NCBI GenBank assembly: GCA_018340805.1
Contig: JACMZG010001914.1
Location: 51,559,281 to 51,623,280 of the forward strand
Reading direction: 5' to 3'
Source: Microvelia longipes
Taxonomy: Eukaryota; Arthropoda; Insecta; Hemiptera; Veliidae
Length of the DNA: 64,000 nt
Every line of letters starts with the position of its first letter. Position 1 is the first letter of the stretch. The translations under genes and the position numbers were made by a program. Under the pieces are notes generated by a model that was not told the DNA's origin, did not search any database, and saw nothing but the letters and a program-made list of their open reading frames with translations. Below, one piece after another: positions 20,618 to 32,139 of the stretch.

Positions 20618-21170
20618 AATTCTGGCGCGGTGGACCGCATGACGGACGAATTTCCTTTCGAATGCGTGATTCAGTGCTTATGAATCCATTTGTTGCTTAA
20701 GGATAAACTGTTAAGGATAGACTGTTAAGGATAAACTGTTAAGAATAAACTTGCTGAGTATAAACTGTTTTACTTTATAACTTGATCAAGATTAACTCAA
20801 TTATCAAGCACTAATCGTAACTATTCGTCCGCATGTCGGGCGAATTTCCTCTGGAATGCGTGTTTTCGTGTTTAATCTATCCATGCAAGCTATTTTATGC
20901 TTAAGGATCCGGATTATGCTTTATACCTTGAGCAGGTACTCAATTATCAAGCACTACTCGTAACTTATTTTGTCTGTATTTTTCAAAAGAAATGCGCATA
21001 ATTACCTTGTTGGTTATACAAAACTAAGCCTCTAAAATGGGCAGTGCAATCCATTATTTGCACTATTTTAATGATCATCATGGTTGGATTCTTTAAAGGT
21101 TTTAGCGCATTTTCTTTGAATAATACTATAAAAGAATGAGTTACGAGTAGTGCTTGACAATTGAAAAACG
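20618..21170. mobile_element. ATTCTGG-type element fragments (two)
   Basis: ATTCTGGCGCGGTGGACCGC at 20620 starts one piece. A second piece at 20815-21170 carries CGCATGTCGGGCGAATTTCC, GCACTACTCGTAACT and TTGGTTATACAAAACTA. Between them, short direct repeats of GATAAACTGTTAAG (about 20701-20750) look like local slippage. Confidence 0.45.
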
Positions 21171-21220
21171 CCCTACTTGCAGCGAAAACCCGGAATTTTG
21201 CAGATTTTTTGTCGTCATCA

Positions 21221-21310
21221 AGGACCTCTGAAACGGATTTGTGACTTAGTCCGAGGTTCGAACCCCGCCATGACGCCTATCCCATTAGCGAATTTTCCCC
21301 CACAGGAAAT
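21221..21310 (+). repeat. tRNA-like SINE head, uncertain
   Basis: CCGAGGTTCGAACCCCGCC gives a T-arm-like hairpin with a B box; no good A box or acceptor stem upstream. Possibly a SINE relic. Confidence 0.3.
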
Positions 21311-22071
21311 TCGCAAAATTGAACTTCTACATTTATTTAAATTGTTATTTAATTAATTTAACTTTAATTGATAAAAGCCTAATTAGTAAATTAATGGTTA
21401 GTTTATGCTCATCTTTTACATGCTTCAGCACATTTTCTTTTATGTCGGACACACTCTACGTTCCGACCATTGCAATGCTAAGAATCCCAGTAGTGATTTT
21501 TTTCAAAGGATATTCGCTAATTTCATACAAATTAAAACAAAGCATATTTGAACTACTTACCAACAAAAGAGCTGTTTCGATCTCCAAATTCTCATCTGAT
21601 TCCCATCTGTCTATTGCTTTCCATTTTACCATTTTTACTTTCCCTTACATTACAAAATCAACCATATAACAGCTTTTTTATAATCCGAATTCAATCAAAC
21701 CACCTTATGATTCTAACAAATGACCACCATAAAATCACGCATGCATGTGTTTATCTACTGTCACCACGGCTATTGGGATGAAACTTAATATCCATATAAT
21801 TAGGGCAATGGTGCATGGATACCGAAAATATATTGTCTACGGCTGATAAGGACATTAACTATTGTAATGCCTATTGTCTATGGATATCGATTTCCATAAT
21901 GGTTACGATCTATGGCTATCGATAATCGCCTTTTTGTAATGTCATTACGATTGCAATGACAGTTGTTAAGTTTATAGTTAAAATTGACTATTGCTCTGTC
22001 TATTGTCTATCTATGAACATTAACTAACCTTATTCCATTAAAAATTAGCAATTGTCATGGCTATTGTCATT
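21311..22071. other. nothing recognised
   Basis: A 116-residue hydrophobic plus frame at 21319 has no family signature and overlaps an equally open second frame, as AT-rich DNA often does. Imperfect CTATTGTC repeats from 21790. Confidence 0.4.
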
Positions 22072-22300
22072 AGATATCGAGTATCGTTTTAGTTATTTTA
22101 TCGAGTGTTGTATAAAAACGATACTTTATATAAGTATCGTTTTAGATATCGAGTATCGTTTTAGTAATATTATCGAGTGTTGTATAAAAACGATACTTTA
22201 TATAAGTATCGTTTAGATTCGAGTATCGTTTTAGTCGAGTGTTGTATAAAAACGTTATAAGTATCGTTTTAGATATCGAGTATCGTTTTTTACCCAACAC
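22072..22300. repeat. tandem repeat, 72-bp unit with internal hairpin, about 3.2 copies
   Basis: Unit starts AGATATCGAGTATCGTTTTA at 22072, 22144, 22214 (diverged) and 22271. Each unit holds the self-complementary AACGATACTT / AAGTATCGTT pair around TATAT, so every unit can form a stem of about 10 pairs. Imperfect CTATTGTCTATGG-type repeats precede it (21790-22070). Confidence 0.85.
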
Positions 22301-23082
22301 TTTCGTAATTCGAGGTTTAAGATACAAATTTAAAACATTTATTGAAATGTTAATCATGACTACATTAAACATTAAAGTATTGTTTTAATCATTAAACCAT
22401 ATTCTAAGAGACGTATCTGAGTTCTAAACAAAGAGTCAGTATAAGATTTTTTTCTTAAAATTTTCACAAAAAAATTGATATTATAAGATTTAAGACACAG
22501 CAAGGATTTAAAATGCACATTTAAATCAGCTTTTTTTTAAAACTCATTAAAAAGTGCGTTAGACATGATTTTTTTCGCAGATGCCTCTAACGCTTATTCA
22601 TCCAATTAAATGAAGCACCAATCCAATCCAAAATGAAGCTCAACGTAAAGCATATAAACAAACGACCTTAATAGCACATTATATTAAATTCCGTCAAAAC
22701 AATTCAAATCGCCGTGTAAAACAACTGCAGTTAAAAGTAAATCAAACCAAACAGATTGCATCGCGTATTTAAATAATAACAATAGATAACAATATGGAAT
22801 TATCCAGACCAGACAATACACCGGATAAGTAAACTTTACCAACACGACTGAAATATAAACCTATAGGTATGTCAGTGATAGAACAGAACTAGTCAAGGGG
22901 CCAAGGTCAACCCACTAAAACTAGTTATAATGCGTTTTAACAATATTTTTGTTCAAGACAGGTGAGAGTTAATAGACTTTATGAAGTCTATAGATTTGTT
23001 CGGCACATGAACTGGAGTGCACTACTCTACTCAGCACTATTCTTCTTTATTCTCAATTCTTCTTTATATCATTTAAAACATC
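22301..23082. other. nothing recognised
   Basis: AT-rich; no repeat ends or exon signals seen. Confidence 0.45.
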
Positions 23083-23090
23083 TAGGGTGT

Positions 23091-23390
23091 CATAGAGATA
23101 TTATTACTAGAGAGGCCCCATTGGTTGAATTTTGAAACATTGGAAAAGTAACCTGACCACTTTCGCTAATAATATGATCGAAAATTGGTATAAAATTACA
23201 CTAACTTATTTAGTAGAACGTTAAAAATACAAATCAAAACACAAACAATGCGGAAAGCCGAAGACAATTGTATTATAACCTTAACTCACTCTGAAGGAGT
23301 TTCAATGAGGTTACAGAGCCCCTGAGAGCCCCAAAAAAGATGTTTCAGGGCTCTCAATGTATTAAGCTCCCTCTAGTATATATCTCTATG
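23091..23390 (+). mobile_element. AGAGATAT-type MITE, complete, 8-bp duplication TAGGGTGT
   Basis: A 300-base copy with ends CATAGAGATAT / ATATCTCTATG. It is flanked by the identical octamer TAGGGTGT at 23083-23090 and 23391-23398. This defines the family as an 8-bp-duplicating, hAT-like MITE. Landmarks: ACTAGAGAGGCCCC near the left end and GGTTACAGAGCCCCTGAGAG near the right. Non-coding. Confidence 0.8.
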
Positions 23391-23460
23391 TAGGGTGTAG
23401 AGTAGAGTAAACTCAGGATTAGATGCGGGCGTAAACAGAAAAAGAGTAAAAAGCATAGGG

Positions 23461-23739
23461 ATATCTTCTAGATGGGGCCTATAACAATACATTCAGAGGC
23501 CTGAAACATCTTTTAGGGGCTCTGTGTAACCTTATTGCAACCTGCTTTCATAGTAAGTTATAATAATTCAATTTATTTTGGCTTCCCGCACATTTTTTGT
23601 ATTTTTAACATTCTACTTTATAATCTATTGTAATTTTGTGCTGATTATTTGATTTTTTTATAACCGAAGGTGTTCAGGTTACTTATTCGATGTTTCAAAA
23701 TTGAACCTATAGAGCTCCTTTAGTAATAATATCGCTATG
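23461..23739 (-). mobile_element. AGAGATAT-type MITE, inverted neighbour
   Basis: Same module order on the other strand (GGGGCTCTGTGTAACC to AATAATATCGCTATG), 70 bases from the complete copy. The two could fold together in a transcript. Confidence 0.65.
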
Positions 23740-24640
23740 GTAAAAAGTGTGAATAAACCTTCCTGGGTTATCTAACCTTCCAAGGTAAACAAAATAAATA
23801 ATAATTTACAATATATTTAAATTTTTTGTTGAATTTATTGTTTAATTGAGCTGCTGTTAAAAAATCTGGTTAGTTTACGGGATTTAAAGTTTTTTAGACT
23901 GTATTTTTTTATTTTATTTTTTAGACGTGTCAGCTTAAACGTGTTTTAAGCAAACACATTAAAATTTTAGTAAAAAATCAAGTTTTGTGTATCTTGCTTT
24001 TTGATAAAATTATGAAATTATGAAATTAAATAGTTATTACTTTATTAATCTTCAAAATATTTTGTAAAAATAAAAAGTCACTGGGCTAAGTGCTAGTTTT
24101 AAATAATTTTTGTTCAAATTAAGTACGTACATATATCAGCTTTCTGTTGAGACTAGTGAATCTGATTGCAGGCGCTATGAAGCGTTGTGATCACTACAAC
24201 AAGATATATATGCTTCTTTCTTTAATTAAATAGGTTCACATCGACAAAACAACAACTATTTGCTCAAATTCCACCTATAGGTAATAATTTCATAATTTAA
24301 ACGAAAACTATTGTAAGGAACAAGCACTTAAAACTTTATCACTGATAGTTTATTATATGTACACACATAAACATTTAAAACAAAAATACCACAATATTTC
24401 GTATATGATTTAAAATAGGTTATAGAATTATTTATTTTGTTAAAATACATCGATAATTATAAATGATTGTTATACATATTATAGAAGTGATTTTCTCGTG
24501 CTCAGAACTTTATTTACTTTTACTTTACTCGTATTTTAGGGGGGGGGTGCAGCTTTAGCAGTAAGTTTCTCTTGCCCGAATTCGTAAGGAAACAAAGTAT
24601 AGTGCAGCTTGCGGCAGTTGTGGGAGTAGACGAGGTTTTT
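23740..24640. other. nothing recognised up to the gap
   Basis: AT-rich until 24540, then a nine-G run and about 100 GC-richer bases that end in the gap. On the minus strand the last 95 bases are open (NLVYSHNCRKLHYTLFPYEF), on the plus strand too (LPEFVRKQSIVQLAAVVGVD). Neither is recognisable. Confidence 0.4.
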
Positions 24641-24977
24641 NNNNNNNNNNNNNNNNNNNNNNNNNNNNNNNNNNNNNNNNNNNNNNNNNNNNNNNNNNNN
24701 NNNNNNNNNNNNNNNNNNNNNNNNNNNNNNNNNNNNNNNNNNNNNNNNNNNNNNNNNNNNNNNNNNNNNNNNNNNNNNNNNNNNNNNNNNNNNNNNNNNN
24801 NNNNNNNNNNNNNNNNNNNNNNNNNNNNNNNNNNNNNNNNNNNNNNNNNNNNNNNNNNNNNNNNNNNNNNNNNNNNNNNNNNNNNNNNNNNNNNNNNNNN
24901 NNNNNNNNNNNNNNNNNNNNNNNNNNNNNNNNNNNNNNNNNNNNNNNNNNNNNNNNNNNNNNNNNNNNNNNNNNNNN
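24641..24977. other. assembly gap (337 N)
   Basis: Unresolved bases. The left flank (24541-24640) is unusually GC-rich for the window, starts with a nine-G run and is open in more than one frame on both strands. The right flank is a (TG)n microsatellite. Length and content of the missing DNA are unknown. Confidence 1.
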
Positions 24978-25016
24978 TGTGTGTGTGTGTGTGTGTGTGT
25001 ATGTGTGTGTGTGTGT
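24978..25016. repeat. (TG)n microsatellite at gap edge
   Basis: TG run starting at the last N; likely a cause of the assembly break. Confidence 0.95.
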
Positions 25017-25128
25017 ATAATATTGAAAAAGGAAATTTATTAAATACTAATCGTATTTAATAAAACAATAATAAACATAAACTTGCAAAGGTTGTAAATA
25101 AAAATGTTGCAGAGGTTAGAAAATTAAC

Positions 25129-25478
25129 GAAATGTTTTTGGTTTGATCAGAAGGAAGTTTTAAGGAAATTTCCGAGTTCTGAACTTCCTCGAAAACTCCC
25201 TTTTTAACCAGACCAACAAAGGCGTTTGTTGAAAATCTTCATATTCCGCAACATCTATATTTTTACGAACTGGTAAGTTCTTATAATTATTCTATAACAT
25301 AAAGATTACGTAGAGAAGTAAAAAAACTTCAAACACTACCATTCGAAATTCAAATTACTTGGGTAATGGGGAAAATCCTGACACAAATGCCGAATAGATT
25401 AAAAATGTAACTCTGTTATTAGAATCAATGTCAGAGATAGCAGCTCAATCAATTAAAAAAGAAGAGTATGATAAATAG
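25129..25478 (+). pseudogene. possible coding relic, unknown family
   Basis: Two short stretches read like protein in different frames. One is KCFWFDQKEVLRKFPSSELP before a stop near 25207; the other is KNVTLLLESMSEIAAQSIKK at 25405-25478, ending EEYDK-stop. A GGTAAGT donor-like site lies at about 25272. The pieces could be remnants of a transposon-encoded protein or exon ends. No family was recognised and coding status is doubtful. Confidence 0.18.
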
Positions 25479-26120
25479 TGACTAGTCATTTCAATATTGT
25501 TTAATCAGTGACGTATTCATGTCTTACGTATGCAATTAATTATATAACTTAGTTTTATTATTATTTCTAACACGAGACTTGTGAATCATGTTGAATTCAA
25601 TGTTGAATAGTTTCTACATAATAAATTACAGACGATATTTTTCTTTTATTGTATAGATAACAAATACCATAAAAATGATTATAGATGTAATCAAATTTCC
25701 ATTCAATCATTAATAACAAGAATATAAATAATTTGATGAGAAATATCATGCAACCCTACGTTACAAATGTTCTTGATTTTTCCTCATTTATACCGTAGGT
25801 GTATAGGAAGAGTATTGTGTTTGCAATAAAATCCGAAACCGGGATGAAACCGGGATGAATAATCCGATGCAGGCGTATTTAAGGCCTTCCTTGAGTGGTT
25901 TTCACAAAGTATCTGTCTGTATGTGTGTGTGTGTGTTGTGTGTGGTATGTTGGGTGTGTCTGTTTATCATAACTTTAGTGTATTCATGCATACGAAAATT
26001 AGCCTACCGCTGTAGTTGTGCAATTCGGAAAATATTTTTATAACGTCAGAAATTGTGATGTCACAGCTTTTATTACTACTAGGAAAGAAACGACTTTAAT
26101 GTTCTACAATTTTTATAAAC

Positions 26121-26158
26121 GGAACAATATATTTCAATCCTTTGGATCATCTTCGGCT
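26121..26158 (-). ncRNA. degenerate hammerhead-like motif, Penelope type D (left arm)
   Basis: Minus strand: CCGAAGA in the core position (expected CTGANGA), extra T, stem II GATCC / AAA / GGATT, GAA, then ATATAT before GTTCC. The layout equals the other motifs but a core base is wrong, so activity is unlikely. Confidence 0.35.
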
Positions 26159-26309
26159 AAAAACAAAAAGTACAAAAATATTATAAAATCATTACCAAAG
26201 TTACAAAATTACAAAAATAATAAGGACAGGAACAGAATAGGACATTATTTCAAGTATTAAACTTGACAAATTATACTTACTATAATTTTTGTTGTTTTTT
26301 TAGTCTTTC

Positions 26310-26345
26310 GTGAAGATGATCCAAATGGATTGAAATATATTGTTC
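26310..26345 (+). ncRNA. degenerate hammerhead-like motif, Penelope type D (right arm)
   Basis: Plus strand: GTGAAGA in the core position (first core base G, not C), extra T, stem II GATCC / AAAT / GGATT, GAA, an AT-rich stem III region, then GTTCC. Inverted partner of 26121-26158. Confidence 0.35.
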
Positions 26346-27003
26346 CTGTTTATAAAAATTGTAGAATTAAAGTCGTTCTTATTCCTAATAGTAATTATGG
26401 AATTCTACAAAAAAGACGTTTCTCTCTTAAGATGTCACAGCAAAAATTTTGAAAATCTATAAAAAGCGGAAAAATGATGCGATCAGATTTAGATTTGGCA
26501 TGCTTGTAGCCATGTATAAGACTAACATATGTGCCAAGGTTCATCTCATTATCAGCATTAGTTCAAGTTTCATCAAATAACTTGAAAAACGTTTTTTAAA
26601 AATTGTAAAAAATCAGGAAATAATCCAATTGATTTGAAATTCGGTAGAAGTGTATCCCTTGACGTAATAAATAATTGTAGCAAGTTTCGTTTTAATAAAA
26701 CCAGAAGTATATCCATGACTTTTGGTGGATTATAAAAGTTAACCAGCATCGAACGTGGTCAGTGTCTGGATGAATTACCACCGGGAAAAAACGAATGTAA
26801 TTACAATCTGAACACGAGCTAAGCGAGTCCGAAGACGTGTTGCAGTATAAATTTAACGTCTGTATATTCTAAGGACGAGTGAAGCGAGTCTGAAGCTGGG
26901 AGGATGAGCGTAGCGAATCCCATGTAATGAAGAAAAGTTACCCTATATTTGATTTTGTTACTTTTTCTTCTACTTAATATATTTATTTAATTTGGTTTTT
27001 AAC

Positions 27004-27163
27004 TTAATTATAAGAACTTTTACCTTTATGGGCTCAATAAATTCATTGCCACAAGGCTTAATTATATGAACTTTTAACTTTATGGGCCTAATAAATACAT
27101 TGCCACAAGGCTTAATTATAAGAACTTATACCTTTATGGGCCCAATAAATACATTGCCACAAG
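27004..27163. repeat. tandem repeat, 54-bp unit, three copies
   Basis: TTAATTATAAGAACTTTTAC, TTTATGGGCTCAATAAA and CATTGCCACAAGGC repeat at 27004, 27058 and 27112. It begins about 60 bases after the end of the R5S copy at 25776-26940. Confidence 0.85.
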
Positions 27164-27963
27164 AAAGCAAATGAGCAACGTTGTCAAAATTAATAGACAT
27201 CATACAGACCAATCGACTTAACTAATGTTTAGCATTGTGGTGTCTGGCCTATGAGACATCCTTTTGGTTATAACAAGTCTTACATTAATCAAATAACTTC
27301 ATTCATCACTCGATTAAAACTCTGTTATGACAACAAACTAAGAATGCAAATTAAAAAAAACACTAACGCCAAAGGCGACATAACGCCTCTTAAGACGCCA
27401 TCATGACTAAATTAATGCTTCTAACATGACAACATGTCATATTCAAAACATGATTTTCATTTAAATTTATTGTCCTCGCAAGTTGTGACAGTAATTTAGT
27501 ATCTGTAGCTTATTTATTCGTTGATCGTAATAATAATAATAAAATAATATATGTCAATGGTTAGCTAATATAAAAAAATATTATTTTTTTTTTATAAATA
27601 TACATTAGTGAAATTAAACAAATTTGAATCAAATTATAATTACATTATTACTTTTATGTATTCTTGTTAAAAATTTAAATTGTTTACATGCGATACCCTC
27701 ATCGAATTTACTTAAGTATGAATTAACTAAAATAATAACTATATCTTTGACTGCTATTATTCATTCATTGTATTACAATGAAGGAATGTAGTATTCATTG
27801 TATTTATTGCTGATATTGCAAACTGTTTGTTTATGTCATCCTACACGTACTTAACAGCCCACGCCCTGTCTATTAAGGAGGAATTTTGGCAGTACTTGAC
27901 ATTCATAAATTTCATGATGCTGGAGTATGACATAAGCCAATTGATATTACTTTGGTATTCTTA
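27164..27963. other. nothing recognised
   Basis: AT-rich spacer between the 54-bp array and the CTTAGAAT element piece. Confidence 0.45.
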
Positions 27964-28075
27964 GAATAATACTATATATAAAAGGAGCATAGGATCGTAA
28001 ACACAATGAAATCTCTGATAACACGAAAGCCTCGTTCTGGTGTCTTTAAGTAGGGGTACCACCCTAACACAAACA
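27964..28075. mobile_element. one-ended relative of the 16812-17355 element
   Basis: CTTAGAATAATACTATATAT followed by GGAGCATAGGATCGTAAACA and GATAACACGAAAGCC, the same order as the right end of the 16812 element. The other end was not found before the (TA)n tract at 28377. Confidence 0.5.
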
Positions 28076-28373
28076 TTATTTTATAAATGTGTTATAAATA
28101 TCTACTAATGAAAAAAGTTCTTAAGTAACAAATAAAATAATTTAAAAACCTTACTAAGTAACCTAAGTACTTATAAATTGGTCTTAGATAGCAAAAGGGT
28201 TAGGGAATACGAGAAAACATTTTGTTACAAAAACAGTTTTAAATTTAGCTGATGAGGACTACTTTCAACATAATTTTAATTAAAAACAAAATTATTAAAA
28301 TATTTCAATATTTTATATTATAAAATATTGTATTTTATATATATATATTTACAATATAATATTTAAATATATT

Positions 28374-28680
<307 letters not shown>

Positions 28681-28730
28681 CAAATTAAATATATTAAGTA
28701 GAAGAAAAAGTAACAAAATCAGATAAAGGG

Positions 28731-28793
28731 TAACTTTTCCTCATTACATCGGATTCGCTACGCTCATCCTCCCAGCTTCATAATACAACAGCC
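28731..28793 (-). repeat. R5S tail fragment
   Basis: On the minus strand: GGGAGGATGAGCGTAGCG and GATGTAATGAGGAAAAGTTA, continuing into the 54-bp tandem units at 28541-28680. Confidence 0.55.
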
Positions 28794-29150
28794 TCTAGGT
28801 AAATGCAGGATTTTAAAGCATACATTACCATTTAGATACAATAATGGTTTATATTTACCGTTTTATACACGAAAGCCTATGAATAGCCTAGCCTAGTTAG
28901 TGCAACCAGTAGGTAGGATTAGTAAATCTATGTTTAGCTACAAAGTTTTTATTGTTACTTGCACGAATATATGTTAGCAACCCTGCTAAAGAAGTGTCTA
29001 TCTAAATCTCATGACTTATTCCAGTCAAGATTTTATTTTTAGAAAGAAATTTCTATACTTCGAAAAATAATGATTATTGTAGATTTACTCGTTGACTAAA
29101 GGCAATACAACTATCATTTTTAAAATAATCCAAATTAAGTCAAATACAAA
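28794..29150. other. nothing recognised
   Basis: AT-rich spacer between R5S copies. Confidence 0.45.
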
Positions 29151-29728
29151 GAATCGGGTACGGGGTATATCGCAACTTTTCCTCATCACATCGGACTCGC
29201 TACGCTCATCCTCCCTGCTTCGGACTCGCTATGCTCGTCCTCAGAATATAAATTTGCCGAATTAATACTCTGAGGACTCGCTTCGCTGGTCCTCATGTAG
29301 TAAATGCATCCGTTTCATTCTCAGCGGTCATCCATACAGCACTGACCACGCTCAATGATACTTAACTTTTATGATCTAACACACATCATTGATATACTTA
29401 TCGTATTGAAACGAAACTTTGTGTACTTATTTATTAAGTAAAGGTACACACACACACTCGTACAAAATTTCAACTCAATTGAATCATTTTCTGATTTTTT
29501 AAAAACGAACATAAGTCATTTCATAAAAAATAAAATCAGCATTTAAACTAATGGTGATAATGAGATGAAACTTAGCACTTATACACACACATATAGACAA
29601 CATTGAAAAAACAACTCAAGATGCCATTAAAACGCCTAAAGCGGATAATTCCGGTTTTATCCCGGTTTCGTATTTTTTTGCAAACACAATACTTTTCCTA
29701 TATACCTGCGGTATAAATGAGGAAAAGT
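29151..29728 (-). repeat. R5S repeat, nearly complete, internal deletion
   Basis: Minus strand: the hairpin start is at 29728, the 5S-like segment at 29377-29321, two or three GCGAAGC-type tail modules follow, and it ends GTACCCGATTC at 29151. The GT tract and CRE region are deleted. Confidence 0.75.
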
Positions 29729-29999
29729 AATAATTTTGTGGCTACGAAATGTGACCGTAGCTCTTAAAGTTTTAAATTAGGTTTGCACGTGTATTGTACA
29801 AATTTGACAAGGCAGTCCAGTCCAGGGTATTGGTGAAAAATCAGGGAACAGGTTATAAGAAGCAATTCCTTACTTTATCAGAATTTGCAAAGCTCACGCT
29901 TACTGCTTCGGACGCATATTGTGTGCTTGTAGTACTAATTACATGTCAGAGTTGTAAAGTTTTTGAATGAAATATGACAATTGTTTTCAATATGGTCAA

Positions 30000-30062
30000 A
30001 ATAAGTTAGGAGTAGTGCTTGATAATTGAGTAACTGCTCACGTTATAAAGCATAAACAGGGC
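30000..30062. mobile_element. ATTCTGG-type element, small fragment
   Basis: AGTAGTGCTTGATAATTGAG and TATAAAGCATAAAC match the subterminal block of the family. Too short to define ends. Confidence 0.35.
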
Positions 30063-30185
30063 ATGCATAATACTGCATCAGAGACAAACCAAAGAAACAA
30101 TCTAATTAAGTTAAAATTCAGTTCAATAGTATAATCAGTACTAAGTACTAAGTATAATCAGTTCAGTAGTGTAATCAGTAGTCAG

Positions 30186-30440
30186 TGTATTCAGTACTTA
30201 TTTAATAATTAAGTACACCAAGTCTCGTTTTAATACGACAAGTACATCTATGATTTTTGTTGGTTTATAAAAATTAAGACGCTTAGCGTGTTCAGTGCCT
30301 GATTGGTTGACCGCTGGGAATGAAACGGTTGTATTTGCTCTGTGAGGACGAGCGAAGAGAGTCCTTAGTAGGATGAGCGTAGCAAATCCGATATGATAAG
30401 GAAAAGTTCCGAGGTACCTCGTACCCGATTTTTTTAAAAT
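30186..30440 (+). repeat. R5S repeat, 3' part
   Basis: Begins near AATTAAGTACACCAAGTCTC; the 5S-like segment is at 30268-30326, then GACGAGCGAAGAGAGTCC, ending CGTACCCGATTTTTTT. Preceded by short slipped repeats of AGTATAATCAGT. Confidence 0.65.
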
Positions 30441-30714
30441 TAAAATATACAAGAGAAAAAATATTGCAATCTTACAGTGTAGTTAGAAAACAAATAAATT
30501 AAAAAATAAAAATATGTTTATAATTGGAATGAATTATAGATCGTATAAAATAAATTATAGACTAGACAGAGATCTGGTGAAGATATTTGTCTATAATTAT
30601 AGCATGACTGTTTAGCATGAATAAATATGACACAGCTAAAGGGTGTACGAGCCACTAAGAGGACAACAGCTCCACACGAACATTAATGTTTATTTTTAAT
30701 TATCATTGGTATTT

Positions 30715-30976
30715 ATTTTTACTTTTCTTTATTTATAGAAAAAGTATTGGGTTTGCAAAAAATCCGAAACCGGGACTTTAACTCTCTAGCATAAATACAC
30801 TGGGAGCTATGATAATAACAGACACACACATACACACACACATACACATTCAGACAGACAACTTTGTGAAAATTACTTACGACGCCTGAAACAAATAATT
30901 CCGGTAACATCCCAGTTTCGGATTGTTTCGCCAACAATCCTTTACTTATATACCTACGGTATCAATAAGGAAAAGT
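30715..30976. repeat. two R5S 5' ends head to head
   Basis: A hairpin start at 30718 runs right to TATGATAATAACAGACACAC; an inverted one starts at 30976 and runs left. They meet in a CACACA tract near 30840, forming a 260-base imperfect palindrome. Confidence 0.6.
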
Positions 30977-31948
30977 AAACATTATACATAATTATTTTAT
31001 ATACATTTTTATTAAAATTAATAATTTTATATTATAAAAAATTAGAATTTAAGGCGAAACATCCACTAAATTAGAATTTAAGGCGAGACATCCGCTTTAC
31101 TAAGTACCTACTTACTCTATAGATGGACCATAAGCTTATTATAATATAACATACGTCCCTATTTTATCTAATAACCTAATTTCATTGACAACCTTATCAG
31201 AAAACCGTTTAGTGATAAATTATCGATTTTTTTATTAAAATTTAATTTTTCCTCGAGTAAGTTATGAACTCATTAATATTTACTATGGTTTTTACTACTC
31301 TACAACATTAGCAGCTACAAATGTCAGTGGTTAGAATGAAAACGATAATGTTTAAAATTTTAATCCGTAAGTGTAATATTGAGGTAATATAAATTGCAAC
31401 CGTATTAAGTTCTTATAAGTTATTATATGGTTTAGTATTTAAACAAATGTATTGTGGCACTTAAATGTCGTTATTTAATTGCCATTATTGTTAAATCGAC
31501 TTTTTAAGCAGTATCTCATTTGTAAGTCACTGTATTAATGATTAGTTAGTATTGTCGGTCACTGACCACAACATTTCGCTGACGATGATTTCTGGGGAAT
31601 TAAAATTGTTCGCTAAAGAATCACGCAAAACAACGATTGACAAAAGTAGAGAAGTTATATTGATGAGTTTTATATCGACTCTAGAAGTAATTTGCAAATA
31701 TAAGCTTTGTTTCAAATAACTCTAGTTAAGTTTTACATTTCTCAGCAGTGTGACGCACTTTCCTTAGATAAATAATTAATAAGGACTTAAGTAAAGTCAT
31801 TAAGCGAATTTCTATCAGAGAGTAACGCTTATGAGCTTGCTTGCATGACGAAAGAAGCTGAGGAAACTGGAGGAATCCATTATGTAGGGCCTATTTTTTT
31901 CAACAATATACATATTTTTAAAGGGATTTTTCTTCGCTAAAACATTAT
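30977..31948. other. nothing recognised
   Basis: AT-rich. A short duplication, TTAGAATTTAAGGCGAAACA and TTAGAATTTAAGGCGAGACA, occurs at 31043 and 31071. Confidence 0.45.
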
Positions 31949-31967
31949 ATATATATACATTTATATA

Positions 31968-32017
<50 letters not shown>

Positions 32018-32025
32018 TATATATA

Positions 32026-32062
<37 letters not shown>
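31949..32062. repeat. (TA)n/(CA)n compound microsatellite
   Basis: TA run followed by ACACAC; a common mutational pairing. Confidence 0.95.
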
Positions 32063-32063
<1 letters not shown>

Positions 32064-32139
32064 GTAAAAAAAAATATTTTTGAACGGAGAAATGTTTTTA
32101 ATATAACTTGATACAAAAATCAAACTAGAACATGAAACT

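Larger units (their letters stand above)
26068..26430. mobile_element. inverted Penelope-like UTR dimer inserted in an R5S repeat
   Basis: A 363-base insertion inside the R5S copy at 25776-26940. It is flanked by the 11-base direct repeat GATGTCACAGC (26057-26067 and 26431-26441), which fits a target-site duplication. The two arms (26070-26160, 26305-26396) are inverted copies with degenerate hammerhead cores, so the dimer moved as one unit or formed on insertion. Confidence 0.6.
25776..26940 (+). repeat. R5S repeat, complete, with Penelope-like insertion
   Basis: From TTTTCCTCATTTATACCG to GTAATGAAGAAAAGTT. The 26068-26430 insertion interrupts the CRE region. The 5S-like segment is at 26729-26786 and two tail modules follow. 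Plus-strand frames of 62 and 80 residues at its 5' end are by-products. Confidence 0.75.

Noticed and set aside
21319..21669. 116-residue hydrophobic frame
   Set aside because: No membrane-protein family pattern, no splice or promoter context, and a second frame overlaps it.
24572..25060. 162-residue frame crossing the gap
   Set aside because: Most of it is unknown residues; the right part translates the (TG)n tract.
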